A stretch of 64,000 nt of DNA from Paracoccus sp. MA (GCF_020990385.1 NZ_CP087599.1:186001-250000); one strand, 5' to 3'; shown: positions 44,974 to 53,917, numbered from the stretch's first letter. Notes: generated by a model not told the origin, from the sequence alone. Numbers and translations are program-made.

Positions 44974-45807
44974 TTATTGGGTCTTGGCCGCTGCCAGCCA
45001 GGGCAGCGAGTAAAGCACCGGGTTATGGGCATTCGAGGCGTCGATCTGGTCGCGCACGGCCTGAGATTGCTGATAGATGCGGATGAAGCCGGCGATCTCG
45101 GGATCGTCGGAATTGTCGGTCCGGGTCACGAAGCGGATGGCGAAATGCGTGTCGTCCAGCCCGGAATAGATCAGCGCCTTGCCCGCGAAATCGCCGCGTC
45201 CGGCATTGACGTAATGGGCCGGATAGCCCTGCGCCAGATCGACATCCGACACGGCGCGGACCAACTGCGGCCCCTCGACCTCGACGAATTTCAGCCCTTT
45301 TGGATTGTCGGCGATGTCGTCCAGCGTCGCCTTCCAGCCCACGCCGGGACGCAGCGCGATCAGCCCGGCGGTCTGCAGCAGCGCAAGGCCCCGCCCCTGG
45401 TTCACCGGGTCGCTGGCCACCGCCACGCGCGCGCCGTCCGGCAGTTGGTCAAGCCGGTCGTATCGTTCCGAATAAAGCCCGATATTGGGCAGGATTCCCA
45501 GCGCGACCGAGGTCAGGTCATAGCCGGTTTCCTGGACGGCATTGTCCAGAAAAGCCTGGTGCTGGAAATAGTTGGCATCCAGATCGCCATTCTCCAGCGC
45601 CAGGTTGGGCGTGGTCCAGTCGCTGAACTCGACAACCTCGACCTCCAGCCCCTGGGCCTTGGCCTCCTCGGCGGCGACGTTGATCGAATCGGCAAGCGCG
45701 CCGGGCGTCACGCCGATCCTGACCCCGGCCGGCGCCGGGCCGGCCAACAGCATCAGCGCGGCGACCGTGACAGGGATGCGCGTTCTCCACCTCGTTGCTG
45801 AACTCAT
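44974..45807 (-). CDS. MetQ-like substrate-binding protein, copy 2
   Basis: 277-residue paralog of copy 1 in the same operon, sharing [20 protein letters not shown] and [14 protein letters not shown]. Its signal peptide (RIPVTVAALMLLAGPAPA) also lacks a lipobox. The two ligand-binding proteins feed one permease pair, suggesting two related ligands. ATG 45807 has an AGAGGA site; the long upstream frame to 46143 is not real protein. Confidence 0.83.
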   Translation of the reverse strand: MSSATRWRTRIPVTVAALMLLAGPAPAGVRIGVTPGALADSINVAAEEAKAQGLEVEVVEFSDWTTPNLALENGDLDANYFQHQAFLDNAVQETGYDLTSVALGILPNIGLYSERYDRLDQLPDGARVAVASDPVNQGRGLALLQTAGLIALRPGVGWKATLDDIADNPKGLKFVEVEGPQLVRAVSDVDLAQGYPAHYVNAGRGDFAGKALIYSGLDDTHFAIRFVTRTDNSDDPEIAGFIRIYQQSQAVRDQIDASNAHNPVLYSLPWLAAAKTQ

Positions 45808-46287
45808 GGCTGATCCTCTGCGGCCAAAAAACGATAATTCTGATCGTCTTTTGCTACGCCGCCAGCCATCCTGCGGCCATTCCAAAGGTCGTGCTGCTGG
45901 GAGAGCATCGTTCTCTTTCCCCCGGCAGCGACGCAGGCCCGGTTCCCCGGCCGGGCATGGAGGAAGCGCGGCAGACCGGCCGCGGCTGTGGCGCCGCGCC
46001 AGTCCGGGTCCGGCGGCGCAGGGCCGACCCGGCGAATCCGGCCGGACCCATGGGCGCCGTTCTTCCGCGGGACGCCCGAGGCTTCCGCGCCGGGCAGAGA
46101 ATATCAGTCCCCCAGCCACCGCTCGCATAGCGAATTTTTCCAAATCGGCGGCAGGAAATGCCGGTTTCAGCCCAAATTCCTGTCGCGCCCTAAATCACTA
46201 TATACTTGGTCGTATTTAAGTGTTTTCCTGAGGCGCGAGAAGACCGGCATCCGCTGCCCGGCCGTGATATCAGCAAAGGACTCCGAC
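45808..46287. promoter_or_regulatory. Divergent promoter region, metQ operon / ssuD operon
   Basis: 480 bases between the leftward binding-protein operon and the rightward ssuD operon. Two AT-rich spots stand out: 45826-45850, with an ACGAT/ATCGT repeat next to metQ copy 2, and 46195-46225 (ACTATATACTTGGTCGTATT) near ssuD, which could hold a -10 region. A sulfur-starvation regulator of the CysB/Cbl type is expected; none is encoded in the window. Confidence 0.45.
45831..45847. promoter_or_regulatory. LysR-type operator candidate upstream of the metQ operon
   Basis: ACGATAATTCTGATCGT has perfect 5-base arms around 7 bases, flanked by A- and T-runs that extend the symmetry with a bulge. It contains an ATAAT...GAT core of the T-N11-A type bound by LysR proteins such as CysB or Cbl. 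It ends 24 bases before the ATG at 45807. Confidence 0.45.
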
Positions 46288-47475
46288 ATGAGCATCCCTA
46301 CTCCCGACAAGATCCGCGTGCTCTGGTTCCTGCCGACGCATGGCGACAGCCGCTATCTTGGCACGGCCGACGGCGGCCGGGCGGTCAACCTGCCCTATCT
46401 GCGCCAGGTGGCGCAAGCCGCCGATTCCCTGGGTTATTACGGCGTGCTGCTGCCCACCGGCCGCAGCTGCGAGGACAGTTGGGTCACGGCGGCGGCGCTG
46501 GCCTCGCAGACCGAAAAGCTGCGCTTTCTGGTCGCGGTGCGGCCGGGGCTGCAATCGCCGACGCTGGCCGCGCGCATGACCGCGACGCTGGACCGGCTGT
46601 CGGGCGGGCGGCTGCTGATCAACGTGGTCACCGGCGGCGATCCGGTCGAGAACGCCGGCGACGGTATCCACCTGAACCATGCCGAGCGTTACGAGGTGAC
46701 CGAGGAATTCCTGAACGTCTACAAGGCCCTGCTGGCCGGCGAAACCGTGAACCACCACGGCAGGCACCTGAAGATCGAAGACGGCAAGCTGCTGTTCCCG
46801 CCGCTGCAGGAAAACGGCCCGCCGCTGTATTTCGGCGGCTCGTCGGAAGCGGCGAGCAAGGTGGCGTCGCGGCAGATCGACAAATACCTGACCTGGGGCG
46901 AGCCGCCGGCCCAGGTGCGCGACAAGATCGAATCCGTGCGCCGGCTGGCCGCGACCGAGGGCCGCGAGGTCAGCTTCGGCATCCGGCTGCATGTCATCGT
47001 GCGCGACACCAATGCCGAGGCCTGGCAGGCCGCCGAACAGCTGATCAGCCGGCTGGACGACGCCACCATAGCCAAGGCGCAGGAGACCTTCGCACGGATG
47101 GATTCGGTCGGGCAGGCGCGCATGGCGGCGCTGCATGGCGGGCGCCGCGACAAGCTGGAGATCAGCCCGAACCTCTGGGCCGGCGTCGGTCTGGTGCGGG
47201 GCGGGGCCGGCACGGCACTGGTCGGCGATGCCGAAACCGTGGCCGAGCGCATCGACGAATACCGGCGCATCGGCATCGATACCTTCATCCTCTCGGGCTA
47301 TCCGCATCTGGAGGAAGCCTACAGCTTCGGCGAACGCGTCCTGCCCCTGCTGCCGCTGGACCACCCGCTGCCGCAGGCCAGCCTTGCGGCCAACATGGGC
47401 CCCTTCGGCGAGACGATCGGCAACGACCATCGCCCGGCCCCGCCCGCGCCACGTCTTGCCGTAGCCGGAGGCTGA
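46288..47475 (+). CDS. ssuD: FMNH2-dependent alkanesulfonate monooxygenase
   Basis: 395-residue luciferase-fold monooxygenase (SsuD of E. coli has 381). It cleaves alkanesulfonates to sulfite and aldehyde with FMNH2 and O2. Family stretches: [50 protein letters not shown] and [26 protein letters not shown] precedes the ATG. It opens a three-gene operon ending in an FMN reductase that can supply FMNH2. Sulfur is presumably used for assimilation, in contrast to the carbon-source sulfonate route at 4-19 kb. Confidence 0.92.
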   Translation: MSIPTPDKIRVLWFLPTHGDSRYLGTADGGRAVNLPYLRQVAQAADSLGYYGVLLPTGRSCEDSWVTAAALASQTEKLRFLVAVRPGLQSPTLAARMTATLDRLSGGRLLINVVTGGDPVENAGDGIHLNHAERYEVTEEFLNVYKALLAGETVNHHGRHLKIEDGKLLFPPLQENGPPLYFGGSSEAASKVASRQIDKYLTWGEPPAQVRDKIESVRRLAATEGREVSFGIRLHVIVRDTNAEAWQAAEQLISRLDDATIAKAQETFARMDSVGQARMAALHGGRRDKLEISPNLWAGVGLVRGGAGTALVGDAETVAERIDEYRRIGIDTFILSGYPHLEEAYSFGERVLPLLPLDHPLPQASLAANMGPFGETIGNDHRPAPPAPRLAVAGG

Positions 47476-47479
47476 GACC

Positions 47480-48937
47480 ATGACCGCGATCCAGAACCCC
47501 CTGCGCATCGTCATTCTGGGCGGCGGCTTCACCGGCGCCTCGCTGGCATGGCAGCTGGCGCGGATGCGGCTGCCGGTGCGCCTGACCGTGGTCGAGCCGC
47601 GGCCGGAACTGGGCCGCGGGCTGGCCTATTCCGCCACCGACCCGGCGCACCGGCTGAACGTGCCGGCGCATCGCATGTCGATTGACCCCGAGAACCGCAG
47701 CGATTTCGCGGACTGGCTGGCAGAGAATCCGGACCTGCCGGACCCGCAGGCGACGGCGCCGAATGGCGATCTCTATGTCCAGCGCGCGCTGTTCGGCCGC
47801 TATGTCGCCGAGCGGCTGGCGCCGCACCTGGCCTCGGGCGCGGTGCGCCATATCCGGGCGCGGGTCAGCGATGTGGCGCATGGCGCGAACGGCGATCTTT
47901 TGCTGCTGCTTTCCGACGACAACCGCATCCACGCCGACCTGCTGGTGCTGGCCAGCGGCCATCCCGCCCCTGCCCTGCCCCGGCCCCTGGCCGGACTGGC
48001 CGGCAGCAGCCTGCTGGTCGCCGATCCGGGCGATGCCGAGGCGCTGGCCGCCGTGCCGCAGCAGGCGCGGGTGCTCATCCTGGGCGCCGGGCTCAGCGCC
48101 GCCGACGCCGTCGCCACGCTGGACCGCCAGGGCCATGCCGGGCAGATCACCTGCCTGTCGCGGCGCGGGCTGCAAGCCCGTGGCCAGGGCGCGGCCGAGC
48201 ATGACAGCCAGGCCGATTTCACCGCCCCGCCCGCGCGGCGCGTCTCGGACCTGCTGCGCCGGGTGCGCCATGCCATCGTCGACGATCAAGCGCGCGGCAA
48301 CGGCTGGCACGCCACCTTCTGGCGGCTGCGGGCACAGGCCCCGCAGATCTGGGCGGCGCTGGACATGACCGAGCGGCGGCGCTTCCTGCGCCACCTGCGC
48401 GTCTGGTGGGACGTGCACCGCTATCGCCTTGCCCCGCAGACCGAGGCCGTGCTGGCCCGGCTGACCGATCAGAGCCGGCTGGAATTCGTCGCCGGGCATC
48501 TTCTGGACGCGGCGAGGCGCGGCGGCGGCGTGGATGTCCGCTGGCGTCCGCGCGGCCGGTCCCAGCCGCAGCAGGCGCATTTCGACCGCATCATCGTCAC
48601 CACCGGCCCCGCGCAGGACCGATGTATCGACGCCAACCCGGCGCTTGGCGCATTGGCGCGGCTGGGGCTGATCGTGCCCTGTCCGCTGGGCCTGGGCCTT
48701 GCCACCACAGAGATCTGCCGGGCGCTGGATGCGCAGGGACGCGCCAGCAACCGCATCCTCATCGCCGGCCCGCTGGCCCGGGGCCATCTGGGAGAGCTGA
48801 CCGGGGCACCGGAATGCGCCTCCCAGACCAGCCAGATCGCGCGCGAGATCGCCCGCCATGCCCTGCTGGGCCCCATCCTGCACCCGGCGGCGGCACGACC
48901 CGCCGTCGCCGCCGGCCACAGGCCGCCTCTGTCCTGA
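47480..48937 (+). CDS. FAD/NAD(P)-binding protein within the ssuD operon
   Basis: 485-residue protein of the NAD_binding_9 / HI0933-like FAD group. It shows an N-terminal dinucleotide fold (RIVILGGGFTGASLAWQLAR), SIDPENRSDFADWL and a second dinucleotide motif VLILGAGLSAADAVATL. An ornithine- or amino-acid-hydroxylase-like layout is possible. Its operon position between ssuD and the FMN reductase suggests a role in sulfonate or thiol oxidation, but no reaction can be named. A GGAGG site precedes the ATG four bases after the ssuD stop. Confidence 0.72.
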   Translation: MTAIQNPLRIVILGGGFTGASLAWQLARMRLPVRLTVVEPRPELGRGLAYSATDPAHRLNVPAHRMSIDPENRSDFADWLAENPDLPDPQATAPNGDLYVQRALFGRYVAERLAPHLASGAVRHIRARVSDVAHGANGDLLLLLSDDNRIHADLLVLASGHPAPALPRPLAGLAGSSLLVADPGDAEALAAVPQQARVLILGAGLSAADAVATLDRQGHAGQITCLSRRGLQARGQGAAEHDSQADFTAPPARRVSDLLRRVRHAIVDDQARGNGWHATFWRLRAQAPQIWAALDMTERRRFLRHLRVWWDVHRYRLAPQTEAVLARLTDQSRLEFVAGHLLDAARRGGGVDVRWRPRGRSQPQQAHFDRIIVTTGPAQDRCIDANPALGALARLGLIVPCPLGLGLATTEICRALDAQGRASNRILIAGPLARGHLGELTGAPECASQTSQIAREIARHALLGPILHPAAARPAVAAGHRPPLS

Positions 48938-48969
48938 CCCTTCGGGACTGCACAGAACAGGAGATCATC

Positions 48970-49554
48970 ATGACCGCCCTGACCATCACCGGCTTTGCCG
49001 GCAGCTTTTCCGCCCCCTCGCGCAGCCGCGCCCTGGTCCAGGCCGCCGTGGATCTGGCCGCCGACCGCTTCGGCGCCGTCGGCCATGTCTTCGATCTTGC
49101 CGATCTGGGCCCGTCTCTGGGCCATGCTCGCCACATCAGCGACCTCGACCCAGAGGCGCTGTCGCATCTCACCGAGCTGATCCATGCCGATGCGCTGGTG
49201 ATCGCAAGCCCGGTCCACAAGGGCAGCTATGCCGGGCTGTTCAAGCATGTCCTCGACCTGCTGGATCCCCCCATGCTGGCCGGCAAGCCGGTGCTTCTGG
49301 CCGCGACCGGCGGCGGCGACCGCCATGCGCTGGTGATCGAACACCAGCTGCGGCCGCTGATGGCCTTTTTCGAGGCGCAGACCCTGGCCACCGGAGTCTA
49401 TGTCGCCGACCGCGAATTCACCGGCGGCAAGCTGGCCGACGATGCCGCCCATACCCGGCTGGGCCGGGCGGTGGACCAGTTCGCCCCCTTCCTGTCGCCC
49501 TATACCGTCCCCCAGCCCTCCGCCGCGCCCCCGCCGGTGCTGCAGGCCTTCTGA
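48970..49554 (+). CDS. NAD(P)H-dependent FMN reductase, MsuE-like
   Basis: 194-residue flavodoxin-fold reductase: TITGFAGSFSAPSRSRALVQ, DADALVIASPVHKGSYAGLFKH-type motif and LLAATGGGDRHALVIEHQLR. It supplies FMNH2 to two-component monooxygenases such as SsuD here and the DszA/SfnB-like enzymes nearby. ATG 48970 follows AGGAGATC. It is the last gene of the operon; no clear terminator follows in the 195-base gap to the zinc island. Confidence 0.83.
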   Translation: MTALTITGFAGSFSAPSRSRALVQAAVDLAADRFGAVGHVFDLADLGPSLGHARHISDLDPEALSHLTELIHADALVIASPVHKGSYAGLFKHVLDLLDPPMLAGKPVLLAATGGGDRHALVIEHQLRPLMAFFEAQTLATGVYVADREFTGGKLADDAAHTRLGRAVDQFAPFLSPYTVPQPSAAPPPVLQAF

Positions 49555-49749
49555 GAGGCTCCCCAGGCATCCCCGCGCAGGACTCGCAGGACTTGGCTAT
49601 AGTGGTAACGAGCCGCCATCTTCGCCCATGCCGCGGCCGGGCCCTTGCCGGCGCCGGGACAATCCCGGACCCCTATTTCGCCCCGGTCCCGACACCCTCC
49701 CAACACCCGGATGCTGGTCACGAGCAACCAGTATGCCGCGAAGCCCCAG

Positions 49750-50004
49750 CTAGTCAGCCCAGATCCGCGGCGCATCGCGCATCAGCATCCGCGCCTCGAT
49801 CAGGTCGAGGCGTCGGCAGGCGGCCTCGGCATTGCCCGCGGTCTCGGCCATCAGCTTCTGCCACAGGCGCAGCGCCGAAACCGGGCTCCAGGGCAGTGCC
49901 GCCTGCGCCAGCCAACGGCGCAACTCGGGCGGCAGGCGGTCGTATTGCGCGATCGGACAGGGCCGGCGGCGGCGGCGCAGCGAGGTGGCAAGGTTGCCGC
50001 GCAT
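49750..50004 (-). CDS. DUF6525-like small basic protein
   Basis: 84 residues: MRGNLATSLRRRRRPCPIAQ, a YDRLPPELRRWLAQAALPWS core and an acidic end. I recall near-identical short proteins in Rhodobacteraceae as DUF6525; no role is known. Its ATG overlaps the stop of the DUF1826 gene (TGATG), so it is translated with the zinc-starvation genes upstream. Confidence 0.65.
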   Translation of the reverse strand: MRGNLATSLRRRRRPCPIAQYDRLPPELRRWLAQAALPWSPVSALRLWQKLMAETAGNAEAACRRLDLIEARMLMRDAPRIWAD

Positions 50005-50672
50005 CAGTGCAGCCTCCGCGCCTCGGCTGCGGGTTCCGCGGCGGGGTCGAGGGCCAGGAACAGCCGCACCCCGCCGGTTCCGGCGATGGGCGGGGAACGG
50101 TGCAGCAGCGTCGTGACCTCCTCGCCGGGCCACAGCCCGCCGCGCAGGATCGCGGCCTCGCCCGCGCGCATCTCGCCGGCCGGCACGACCTGGCCGCTTT
50201 CGTCCTGCAACCCGAACTGCGTTCCCGGCCCCCGATAGGTGCAAAGCAGCCGCGCGGGCATCTGGTCGACATGGAATTTCCGGCAGGCATCCGTCGTCAC
50301 GGCTTCGAAGCGGAGATGCATCAGCGGATTGCGCATGATCTGCGCCAGCATCAGCGCCAGCGCCCCGATGTCGCTGGCCAGCAGGTCGCGCATCGTCCCG
50401 GCGGGCAGCCCGGACAGGTCGCAGGCGGCATGGATGCAGTTCTCGACCGCGCGGAAATCCACCAGGGCGCGCAGCGCCGGCATCTGGTCAAGCGGGATGC
50501 CCTCGATCCATTCGGCAAAACCGGACGAGAGGCTGCGCCGCCAGATCGCCGCGCCGACCCCCGGCTGGGCAACCTGCTGCAGAACCAGCCCGCTGTCGGA
50601 TTCGAGGATTTCCCGCGCCTCGGCTTGATCGGGGGATGCTCCTTGCGGAGTTGCGGAAACGGTTTCGGTCAT
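50004..50672 (-). CDS. DUF1826-family protein
   Basis: 222 residues. Family-like segments include LDQMPALRALVDFRAVENCI, the histidine site MHLRFEAVTTDACRKFHVDQ and ARLLCTYRGPGTQF, and HRSPPIAGTGGVRLFLALD. The HxD and later His could bind a metal, as in 2OG-like double-stranded beta-helix proteins, but this is my inference. DUF1826 genes commonly sit beside COG0523 genes, as here. The start has GAGGAG 10 bases upstream and lies in the leftward run from the 51993 operator. Confidence 0.7.
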   Translation of the reverse strand: MTETVSATPQGASPDQAEAREILESDSGLVLQQVAQPGVGAAIWRRSLSSGFAEWIEGIPLDQMPALRALVDFRAVENCIHAACDLSGLPAGTMRDLLASDIGALALMLAQIMRNPLMHLRFEAVTTDACRKFHVDQMPARLLCTYRGPGTQFGLQDESGQVVPAGEMRAGEAAILRGGLWPGEEVTTLLHRSPPIAGTGGVRLFLALDPAAEPAAEARRLH

Positions 50673-50753
50673 GCAGCGGCTTCTCCTCTACCTGTATGGT
50701 CCTCTCGTGGACGGGGCAGCCCTGCCCTTCGTCCTTTTCGTCAGCCGCCGCAC

Positions 50754-51977
50754 TCAGGCGACGCGGCGCTGGCCCCATTGCGGAAAGGGATCGGGCAATC
50801 TCGCCCAGGCCTCGGGCGTGAAGTCCCAGGCGTCGACCAGGGCGTCGTCCAGAGCCGTGGTGATGGCCGCAGGGTCCATGCCCGCGCCGATGAACACCAG
50901 TTCCTGACGCCGGTCGCCCCAGGGTTCCTCCCAGTTCTTCGCCACTTCGGCGAGGCTGTCGGGATGGGTCGGCCAGCGTTCGCGCGGCACCGAGGCCCAC
51001 CAGCCGCCCAGCGGCACAACCGAGGAGACGACGCCGGCCAGGCTGAACTCCACCGCCCAGTTCGGGCGGCTTGCGATCCAGAAATGCCCCTTGGCCCGGA
51101 TCACGCCCGGCAACTCGCCGTTGAAGAGGTCGTAGATCTTGCGGGGATGGAACGGCCGCCGCGCCCGGTAGACGAAGGACGAGATGCCGTATTCCTCGGT
51201 CTCGGGCACATGGTCCTGGAACCCGTAAAGCTCTTTCGCCCACATCGGATGCATATGCGCGCGGTCGAAATCGAACAGGCCGGTATCGAAGATCGCATCG
51301 GCCTCGACACGGCCGAAATCCGTCTCGATCAGCTGCGCGTCCGGGTTCAGCGCGCGCACGATCTTGCGCGCCCGGTCCAGCCGCTCGGGTCCCGCATCCG
51401 TCGCCTTGTTCAGCACGATCACATCGGCAAATTCGATCTGGTCGGTCAGCAGGTTGACCAGCGTCCGCTCATCCTCGTCGCCCAGGCTTTCGCCGCGTTC
51501 GGCGATGAAATCGTCGCTGGCGAAGTCGTTGGTCAGGTTGATCGCATCGACGACCGTGACCATCGTGTCCAGCCGCGCCACATCCGACAGGCTGTCGCCG
51601 TTCTCGTCCCGGAAATCGAAGGTCGCGGCGACGGGCAGCGGCTCGGCGATGCCGGTGCCCTCGATCAGCAGGTAGTCGAAGCGGCCCTCCTCGGCCAGCT
51701 TGCGCACCCCTTGCAGCAGGTCGTCGCGCAAGGTGCAGCAGATGCAGCCGTTGGTCATCTCGACCAGCTTTTCCTCGGCCCGGTTCAGCTCGGCCCCCTC
51801 GCGGACCAGATCGGCGTCGATATTCACTTCGGACATGTCGTTGACGATGACCGCGACGCGGCGCCCCTCGCGATTGTTCAGGATATGGTTCAGCAGCGTG
51901 GTCTTTCCGGCGCCCAGAAAGCCCGAAAGGACGGTGACGGGCAGGCGATTGTCGCGGGTTTGCTGGCTGGTCGGCAT
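50754..51977 (-). CDS. COG0523 GTPase no. 2 (ZigA-like)
   Basis: 407-residue G3E GTPase with Walker A GFLGAGKT (19-26), GCICC (77-81) and a long C-terminal domain ([20 protein letters not shown]). This long type resembles ZigA, a zinc metallochaperone induced by zinc limitation in other bacteria. It opens the leftward set COG0523-DUF1826-DUF6525; its ATG is 16 bases from the operator at 51993-52010, so a bound repressor would block transcription here. An ACGAGGA site precedes the ATG. Confidence 0.85.
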   Translation of the reverse strand: MPTSQQTRDNRLPVTVLSGFLGAGKTTLLNHILNNREGRRVAVIVNDMSEVNIDADLVREGAELNRAEEKLVEMTNGCICCTLRDDLLQGVRKLAEEGRFDYLLIEGTGIAEPLPVAATFDFRDENGDSLSDVARLDTMVTVVDAINLTNDFASDDFIAERGESLGDEDERTLVNLLTDQIEFADVIVLNKATDAGPERLDRARKIVRALNPDAQLIETDFGRVEADAIFDTGLFDFDRAHMHPMWAKELYGFQDHVPETEEYGISSFVYRARRPFHPRKIYDLFNGELPGVIRAKGHFWIASRPNWAVEFSLAGVVSSVVPLGGWWASVPRERWPTHPDSLAEVAKNWEEPWGDRRQELVFIGAGMDPAAITTALDDALVDAWDFTPEAWARLPDPFPQWGQRRVA

Positions 51978-51992
51978 GGCGTCCTCGTAAAT

Positions 51993-52010
51993 GTAATGTT
52001 ATTACGTTAC
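51993..52010. promoter_or_regulatory. Candidate Zur box, copy 1
   Basis: GTAATGTTATTACGTTAC is an imperfect palindrome (7 of 9 pairs). Its exact reverse complement recurs at 56269-56286. It lies between the leftward COG0523 no. 2 gene and the rightward SnoaL-like/hisI operon, so one site could control both. A partial zur gene is 11.6 kb away. AT-rich GTAAY...RTTAC symmetry fits Fur-superfamily sites. Confidence 0.75.
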
Positions 52011-52087
52011 TCCAATAGCCAGAATCACCGGGACCTGCAATGCCGTTTTCAGGCCGGCCCACCCCGGACAGCGAGGAGAGCAGAGCC

Positions 52088-52540
52088 ATGCTGGAAGATG
52101 TGACGACCAGCCGCGTCCGGGAGGATGCCTTGTTCGAGGCAGCCGCGCGGCCCTATCTGTCGCAGGTGCGCCAGGCCCTGATGCGATGGGCCGAGGTGGT
52201 GTCCCTGGGCCGACTGGAGGATCTGTTGGCGCTTTACGCCACCGATGCCATCCTGGTCCCGACCGTGGCGGACGAGATCGGCGGCCATGCCGAGGAACGC
52301 CGGGCCTATTTCGAAAGCTTCCTCGCCAATCCCAAGCTGCGCTGTCGTATCGACACGCTGCGCAAGCGGATCAGCCACAAGCTGGGCACCGTGGTTGTCG
52401 GCGGGCATTACACCTTCACCTTCGAACGCGACGGCGCGGAACAGACGCTGCCGGCCCGCTACCTGTTCACCTTCGAGGAAATCGACGGGGTCTGGCTGAT
52501 CACCGGGCACCACTCCTCGCGCATGCCATCTTCGTTGTAA
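52088..52540 (+). CDS. SnoaL-like (CaMKII-association-fold) protein
   Basis: 150 residues of the NTF2-like cone fold: LMRWAEVVSLGRLEDLLALY with ATDAILVPTVADEIGGH, LRCRIDTLRKRISHKLGTV and YTFTFERDGAEQTLPARYLF. The motif HHSSRMP near the C terminus could bind a metal. The cone pocket suits a small ligand or dimer contact; no reaction is known. ATG 52088 (GAGGAG upstream) is preferred to 52040. It is the first gene right of the 51993 operator. Confidence 0.68.
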   Translation: MLEDVTTSRVREDALFEAAARPYLSQVRQALMRWAEVVSLGRLEDLLALYATDAILVPTVADEIGGHAEERRAYFESFLANPKLRCRIDTLRKRISHKLGTVVVGGHYTFTFERDGAEQTLPARYLFTFEEIDGVWLITGHHSSRMPSSL

Positions 52541-52558
52541 TTCAAGCACGGAAACACG

Positions 52559-53023
52559 ATGTCGCTCTTTTCCCCCCGCCTCACGGTCGCGCAGGTCGAG
52601 GAAGGCCATGCGCTGGCTCCGAAATTCGATGCCGCAGGGCTGATCCCGGTCATCACCACCGACGCCAGCAGCGGCGAGGTGCTGATGATGGGCGTGATGA
52701 ATGCCGAGGCGCTGACGCGCAGCATCGTAACCGGCGAGGCGCATTACTGGAGCCGTTCGCGGCAATGCCTGTGGCACAAGGGCGCGACCAGCGGATTGAT
52801 CCAGAAGATCGTCGAGATGCGGATCGACGACGATCAGGACGCGATCTGGCTGCGGGTCGAGATCGCCGGGGGCGCAAGCTGCCATGTCGGCTATCGCTCC
52901 TGCTTCTATCGTGCGGTGCCGCTGGGCGGGGACGGTGCGCCACGGCTCGTCTTCACCGAGTCCGAAAAGCTTTTCGATCCGGTTCAGGTCTACGGCGATG
53001 CGCCCAATCCCACGCAGCTCTGA
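52559..53023 (+). CDS. HisI paralog (phosphoribosyl-AMP cyclohydrolase-like) lacking a zinc cysteine
   Basis: 154-residue HisI-type protein, the step-3 cyclohydrolase of histidine synthesis. [16 protein letters not shown] and [10 protein letters not shown] (Cys108, Cys115) are present. The usual metal motif VDCDxDA reads IDDDQDA here (90-95), so the first zinc-ligand cysteine is replaced by aspartate at 91. Zinc-limited bacteria encode HisI2 forms with altered zinc sites. It starts 18 bases after the SnoaL-like gene and its end overlaps the RibD-like start. Confidence 0.85.
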   Translation: MSLFSPRLTVAQVEEGHALAPKFDAAGLIPVITTDASSGEVLMMGVMNAEALTRSIVTGEAHYWSRSRQCLWHKGATSGLIQKIVEMRIDDDQDAIWLRVEIAGGASCHVGYRSCFYRAVPLGGDGAPRLVFTESEKLFDPVQVYGDAPNPTQL

Positions 53024-53690
53024 TGCGCTCTGGATGGCCCGGGCGCTGGCGCTGGCCCGGCGGATGCGCGGCCATGTCTGGCCCAATCCGCCCGTGGGCT
53101 GCGTGATCGTGAAAGGCGGCACGATCATCGCCGAAGGCGAGACGCAGCCGGGCGGACGGCCCCATGCCGAGCGGGTCGCGCTGAACCGCGCCGGGGCGGC
53201 GGCGCGCGGAGCCACGCTTTATGTCACGTTGGAGCCCTGCTGCCATTGGGGCAGGACCCCGCCCTGCGCCGATGCGATCATTGCTGCCGGGGTGACCCGT
53301 GTCGTTGCCGCGATGCAGGATCCCGATCCCCGCGTAGACGGCGGCGGCTTCGCCCGACTGCGCGCGGCCGGCATCGAGGTGACGGTCGGCGAAGGCGCAG
53401 CTGACGCCGCCGCGATCATGTCCGGCTTCTTGCACCGCACCCGGACCGGAGAGCCGGAACTGATCCTGACCGAACGGGCGGGAGCGGTCCCCGAGGGCGC
53501 CGACGCCCTGCTGGAGACGCGGAGCGGACGGCACGGGCTTCGCCTGCAAGGTTCCCGCCGCATGCCGGGCATGGCTTGCGATCTCAGCCCGGATGGCCTT
53601 CTGCGCCGCCTCGGCGGCCTCGGCCTGACTTCGGTTGCCCTGTGGCGCGACGACCCGCTATCCGCCGCGCTTTCTTCAACGCCTGCATGA
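52998..53690 (+). CDS. RibD-like deaminase, short form
   Basis: 230 residues. The N-terminal deaminase domain of RibD (riboflavin synthesis) is intact: [34 protein letters not shown] (His56, Glu58) and [14 protein letters not shown] (Cys81, Cys90), so the zinc site is retained. The usual reductase domain (RibD is about 370 residues) is missing or reduced to about 80 residues. ATG 52998 overlaps hisI by 26 bases; ATG 53034 would remove the SDALW segment. It may be a housekeeping-like copy or a deaminase with another substrate. Confidence 0.78.
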   Translation: MRPIPRSSDALWMARALALARRMRGHVWPNPPVGCVIVKGGTIIAEGETQPGGRPHAERVALNRAGAAARGATLYVTLEPCCHWGRTPPCADAIIAAGVTRVVAAMQDPDPRVDGGGFARLRAAGIEVTVGEGAADAAAIMSGFLHRTRTGEPELILTERAGAVPEGADALLETRSGRHGLRLQGSRRMPGMACDLSPDGLLRRLGGLGLTSVALWRDDPLSAALSSTPA

Positions 53691-53698
53691 GGATTTGG

Positions 53699-53917
53699 AT
53701 GAACTACATTCCGCAAACCTATGACGAATGGGAACATTGCATCACCGTCAAATGCGGCATCCCGCTGACCCCGGCCTATGTGGCCGGGCGCATCGCCGCG
53801 CTTGAGGACGGGCATGACTTCCACACCCAGAAATTCATCGACCGCTGGGGTCAGGCCCATCACGCGAGGACGCTTGAATGGTTCCGCAAGGCCGCAGGCA
53901 AGCTCGCCGCCGGTTGA
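53699..53917 (+). CDS. Small conserved protein of the zinc island, unknown
   Basis: 72 residues: MNYIPQTYDEWEHCITVKCG, then PLTPAYVAGRIAALED and HDFHTQKFIDRWGQAHHART. Two cysteines (14, 19) and several histidines give a possible metal site. I recall similar short proteins next to COG0523 genes in Rhodobacteraceae. ATG 53687 (MRIWMNY) overlaps the RibD stop and could be the true start; 53699 is used as the conservative choice. Confidence 0.65.
   Translation: MNYIPQTYDEWEHCITVKCGIPLTPAYVAGRIAALEDGHDFHTQKFIDRWGQAHHARTLEWFRKAAGKLAAG

Noticed and set aside
46195-46225. CACT...AGTG palindrome near ssuD
   Set aside because: Arms of only four bases with imperfect inner pairing; reported only as AT-rich promoter sequence.
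48858-52103. 1081-residue open frame on the + strand
   Set aside because: Overlaps the FMN reductase in another frame and is antisense to DUF1826 and COG0523 no. 2; no domain.
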